Below, one piece after another: positions 52,201 through 54,148 of a stretch of 54,148 nucleotides of DNA. The notes under the pieces are model-generated. The model saw only the letters and a list, made by a program, of their open reading frames with translations. It was not told the DNA's origin and searched no databases. The first letter of the stretch is position 1, and each line of letters opens with the position of its first letter. The DNA is from an uncultured Acetatifactor sp. (GTDB taxonomy: Bacteria > Bacillota > Clostridia > Lachnospirales > Lachnospiraceae): assembly GCA_910577235.1 (NCBI GenBank), contig CAJTMX010000028.1, positions 1 through 54,148 on the forward strand. Direction: 5' to 3'. The translations under genes and the position numbers were made by a program.

Positions 52201-54148
52201 CAGAGCACCGGATGACGGCGTGGCAGGACGAGAACGGCCACTGCGTGGTGACTAATGTCTATGACGCAGAAGGACGTGTCACAGAGCAGACCGACGCGGA
52301 GGGCGCAGTTATAACCCTCTCCTACGGCGAGGGCTGCACCACCGCCGTGGACGCCAACGGAAATACCACCGTCTATACCTACGACCATCAGTTCCGTACC
52401 ACCCAGATCGCCTATCCCGACGGCACAACGGAAGGCCGCGCTTACAATGGGGAGGGGTATCTGTCCTCCGTGACGGACAGGCAGGGCGTAACCACCGCCT
52501 ATACCTATGACGGCAACGGAAACCTGCTGACCCAGACCAGACAGGACGGCGCCGTGAGACGCTACGCCTACACCGGAGACGGGCAGATCGCCTCCGTGAC
52601 GGAGTATGACGGCTGCGTGACTTCCTATACATACGATGAAAAACACCGCCTGTCCTCCGTTACGGACCCGGAGGGCGGCGTGACCCGCTATGCCTATGAC
52701 GGACAGAACCGTCTGACCGAGGAAACAGACCCCAGAGGAGCCGTGACCTCCTATACCTACGACGGCGCCTGCGTCACATCCATGACAGACCCCGAGGGCG
52801 GCGTATGTAACTTTGCCTATGACGCCATGAACCGCCTGACCCGCACCGCCAATCCTCTGGGCGGGGTAACCACCCGGACCTACAACGCAAAAGGCTGGTG
52901 CGTGGGCGAGACGGACGCGGCCGGAAACACCACCGCCTATACCTTTGACCCGGCGGGAGCGGTGACGGCCATCACGGACAGGGAAGGACAGAAGAGCGTC
53001 TTTACCTATGACAAGATGAATCGGATGCTGCAGGGGACAGATCCATTGGGAAATACCCTCAGCTATACCTATGACGCCAACGGCAATCGGCTGACGGAGA
53101 CCAATGCGGAGGGTTATGTGACCTCCTACACCTACGACGCCATGAACCGCCGGCAGAAAGTGACCGGACCGGAGGGCGGTGAGACTGCCTATACCTATGA
53201 CCGTGGAGACCGGGTGGCCAGCGAGACCGACCGGCTTGGCCATACCAGCCTTTCCGCCTATGATGCCGTGACAGGAGGTCTCCTGACAGAGACAGACGAG
53301 CGGGGCCATGTGACCGCTTACGAAAACGATGTGTGCGGCAGAACCACAAAGATCACCTACCCGGATGGCAGTACAGTGTCCTATACCTATGACCTTCTGG
53401 GACGAGTGACCGGGGTGACAGACCCGCTTGGCACTACCACCAGACTTGCCTATGACCAAAACGGCAACCTGCTCCGGCTCTGGGATGACGAGAGCCGGGT
53501 ATATACCTACGCATACGACAAGTTAAACCGTCTGGTAAAATCCACAGACCCCATGGGCGGCACAGTGCTGTATACCTATGACGCTCTGGGCAACCTGCTG
53601 TCCGTGACGGATGAACTGGGAAATACCACGGATTATGGCTATGACGCTTTAAGCCGTCTGGTGTCCGTGACAGACGCCCTGGGCGGAAACAGCGCCTATA
53701 CCTATGACCGGGAGGATCGGGTACTTTCCATGGTTACACCCGAGGGCAGAGAGACCGCTTTCACCTATGACGCCATCGGACAGATGACGGAGGCCCGGGA
53801 CGCCTCCGGGAACAGCAGTACCTACACTTACGACAAGATCAGCCGGATCACCTGTATAGCGGATACGGCAGGCCGCTTTATGGCCTATGCCTACGATGGA
53901 AACAGCAATATTTTAGAGACCGTGGACGCTCTGGGAAATGGCCACAGCTACCGGGTGGATGCGGAGGGCAACCTGCTGACGGACACCTACCCCAACGGGG
54001 AAAAAGACAGCTATACCTACCTGGCCACAGGGGAAGTGGCTACCTATACAGACCGATACGGCATACAGACCACGCTGAACTATGACTCCATGGGCAGGGT
54101 GGCAGAGGCCGCCGACACCGCCGGAAACCGGATGACCTACGCCTATGA
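49275..54148 (+). CDS. Secreted RHS/YD-repeat protein (N-terminal part, runs off the window)
   Basis: Open from ATG 49275 to the last base, 1,624 codons with no stop. Signal peptide (KLLVTLLTAALLLSDHTILYA) and a low-complexity linker with VSGGD repeats. A DNRLRE-like beta domain follows at about 370-560 (FQVTQKTRWSKGKSEFGIYG ... VTEEVSAWING), then a LysM-like segment near 710 and a DUF6531-like start of the RHS cage (NLNTGNFYMEQTDAEI). From about 920 there are over twenty YTYDxxGN/xLxxVTDPxG repeats. The variable C-terminal toxin tip is outside. Such proteins are wall-associated polymorphic toxins or surface adhesins. Confidence 0.85.
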   Translation, partial: MKTKPISTKLRKLLVTLLTAALLLSDHTILYAAEAGAAEAAIADDTQQTGTEENAGTVSGGDVGDNTTVGKGEKPAENTGNTIDSDDKPDSPEDTSETVSGGDAGTVSGGDAMKPGRLPEAFYEEEIPKSYGTLVSYDQYSRTYHVDGNRYVTVVGNDGATYIDDDGSLRPVDNTLEKDTTAVFGLLGGEETSYINRANDYTVVLPENLDREQGKGITIANEEAVITLYPAEGDFTGGLAKDNAVRYSEVFPGVDYQYTVLGNSVKEDIILLERGERNSFSYLIDPCGLAGEIRSNTLYLYEPGTDPEKAVFVVEAPEMMDSAEEISFGVSMSMEEQGDLLLVTVTADEEWLSAPERVYPVRIDPTAIQVTGSAIRMTCAEEGSPNTIIGDNQYPFVGYDDGVTSGTYAGFGSRHLNCRTYFAIDYDFNSLLSEAEIVSATFQVTQKTRWSKGKSEFGIYGVEEPWEVRSLTWNNQVNYTHRFLDAQYASAVRGEAVSYDVTEEVSAWINGMEENHGFVMKAQVEAPNKEQAAAGVKMQCEVLYNGASAKYAPKLILSWTGELTDLDSLSLDDTTIDIYPVVERKGDKSTNTLGVVAHGQAKAGSIVHYQLINGSTGEVEAQTSLIYPDSELYAGAFPTAVAYNRRLSNWQSEVFSNLTPGQIYYITAYAEGLVTDPLLPGSEGVMGVGATVTSDTFLIYEEGAFDLIPRIALHYGVDVNTIMADMQMQDALTVEGNRLFIRNPQNTTPYEAGELSDYWRAVLDGLLLGRAENCVFGFEPVNLNTGNFYMEQTDAEIADIGGSFAFARQYNSKGAGYAGSLGYGWSTPFDERLGELSDGTVLWLSGTGSIVAFQKTAEGYAAPDGYDYALAEEGDGFVLTDLGSLQKHLFNAYGMLTGLEDIYGNRTILSYDMDYRLSAVTSPSGKNYLVTLDEKNRITQISLPDGNHIGYTYDGAGNLTTVTDAAGDRRIYTYDAEHRMTAWQDENGHCVVTNVYDAEGRVTEQTDAEGAVITLSYGEGCTTAVDANGNTTVYTYDHQFRTTQIAYPDGTTEGRAYNGEGYLSSVTDRQGVTTAYTYDGNGNLLTQTRQDGAVRRYAYTGDGQIASVTEYDGCVTSYTYDEKHRLSSVTDPEGGVTRYAYDGQNRLTEETDPRGAVTSYTYDGACVTSMTDPEGGVCNFAYDAMNRLTRTANPLGGVTTRTYNAKGWCVGETDAAGNTTAYTFDPAGAVTAITDREGQKSVFTYDKMNRMLQGTDPLGNTLSYTYDANGNRLTETNAEGYVTSYTYDAMNRRQKVTGPEGGETAYTYDRGDRVASETDRLGHTSLSAYDAVTGGLLTETDERGHVTAYENDVCGRTTKITYPDGSTVSYTYDLLGRVTGVTDPLGTTTRLAYDQNGNLLRLWDDESRVYTYAYDKLNRLVKSTDPMGGTVLYTYDALGNLLSVTDELGNTTDYGYDALSRLVSVTDALGGNSAYTYDREDRVLSMVTPEGRETAFTYDAIGQMTEARDASGNSSTYTYDKISRITCIADTAGRFMAYAYDGNSNILETVDALGNGHSYRVDAEGNLLTDTYPNGEKDSYTYLATGEVATYTDRYGIQTTLNYDSMGRVAEAADTAGNRMTYAY

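Noticed and set aside
49302..53459. Long minus-strand open frames (598 and 553 codons) opposite the RHS gene
   Set aside because: They are shadows caused by the repetitive, GC-rich codon pattern of the + strand frame, which has a signal peptide, RBS and YD repeats. The minus frames have no credible start or domain.
52100..54148. Tandem DNA repeats or CRISPR-like periodicity
   Set aside because: The periodicity is that of YD peptide repeats in a coding frame, with variable spacing and no identical repeat-spacer pattern.

Overview
The window looks like a chromosomal stretch of a gut-type Clostridia, probably Lachnospiraceae. The reasons are strong GGAGG ribosome binding sites, Firmicutes-type Tad and VirB4 genes, triplets of large serine recombinases, a Csp-like S8 protease and an RHS protein with VSGGD linkers. 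No rRNA, tRNA or CRISPR array was seen. Most of the window (1 to about 37,020) reads as the right-hand part of an integrative conjugative element (ICE). Its left end, and any relaxase, coupling protein or excisionase, lie outside.

Region 1 (1-16,290) is a GC-richer machinery operon on the + strand: an MT-A70 methyltransferase, a prepilin peptidase, CpaB, TadZ/CpaE, TadA/CpaF, TadB, TadC, two TadE-like pseudopilins and an anchored acidic protein. These are followed by a small protein with its own promoter, a secreted Trp-rich protein, a VirB4 ATPase split into two genes, a membrane-anchored C39 peptidase, a ParA/CpaE-like protein and a helix-turn-helix protein. It is a Tad pilus set fused to T4SS-like parts.

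Region 2 (16,380-27,724) is a visibly AT-richer cargo island bounded by two minus-strand XRE repressors with repeat-containing upstream regions. It carries an agr quorum-sensing cassette in the order agrA-agrC-agrD-agrB, followed by a ricin-lectin protein, a 313-bp MITE and an anchored protein. Then comes a partial second copy (broken agrC, identical agrD, diverged agrB), a secreted C39 peptidase, an IseA-like lipoprotein, a lysozyme-like protein with peptidoglycan-binding domains, and a lipoprotein distantly related to the earlier anchored protein. I read this as a quorum-regulated set of cell-wall-active effectors with candidate cognate envelope proteins.

Region 3 (28,080-37,020) is the recombination end of the ICE: a sigma-like factor whose ribosome binding site lies in a large hairpin, a roughly 450-nt highly structured non-coding region, a DinG-type helicase, a DUF6870 protein and three consecutive large serine recombinases. 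The ICE ends inside an S8 protease gene, exactly at the catalytic Asp-Thr-Gly motif.

Region 4 (37,020-54,148) is mainly chromosomal flank: the 3' remnant of the protease, an AraC regulator with two papain-fold-like proteins, and a second colinear module of DUF6870 plus three recombinases (41,905-47,341), probably the remains of a second ICE. After these come a TIR-domain gene broken by one base at a T6 tract, an AT-rich intergenic region with short repeats, and the first 1,624 codons of a secreted RHS/YD-repeat protein running off the end.
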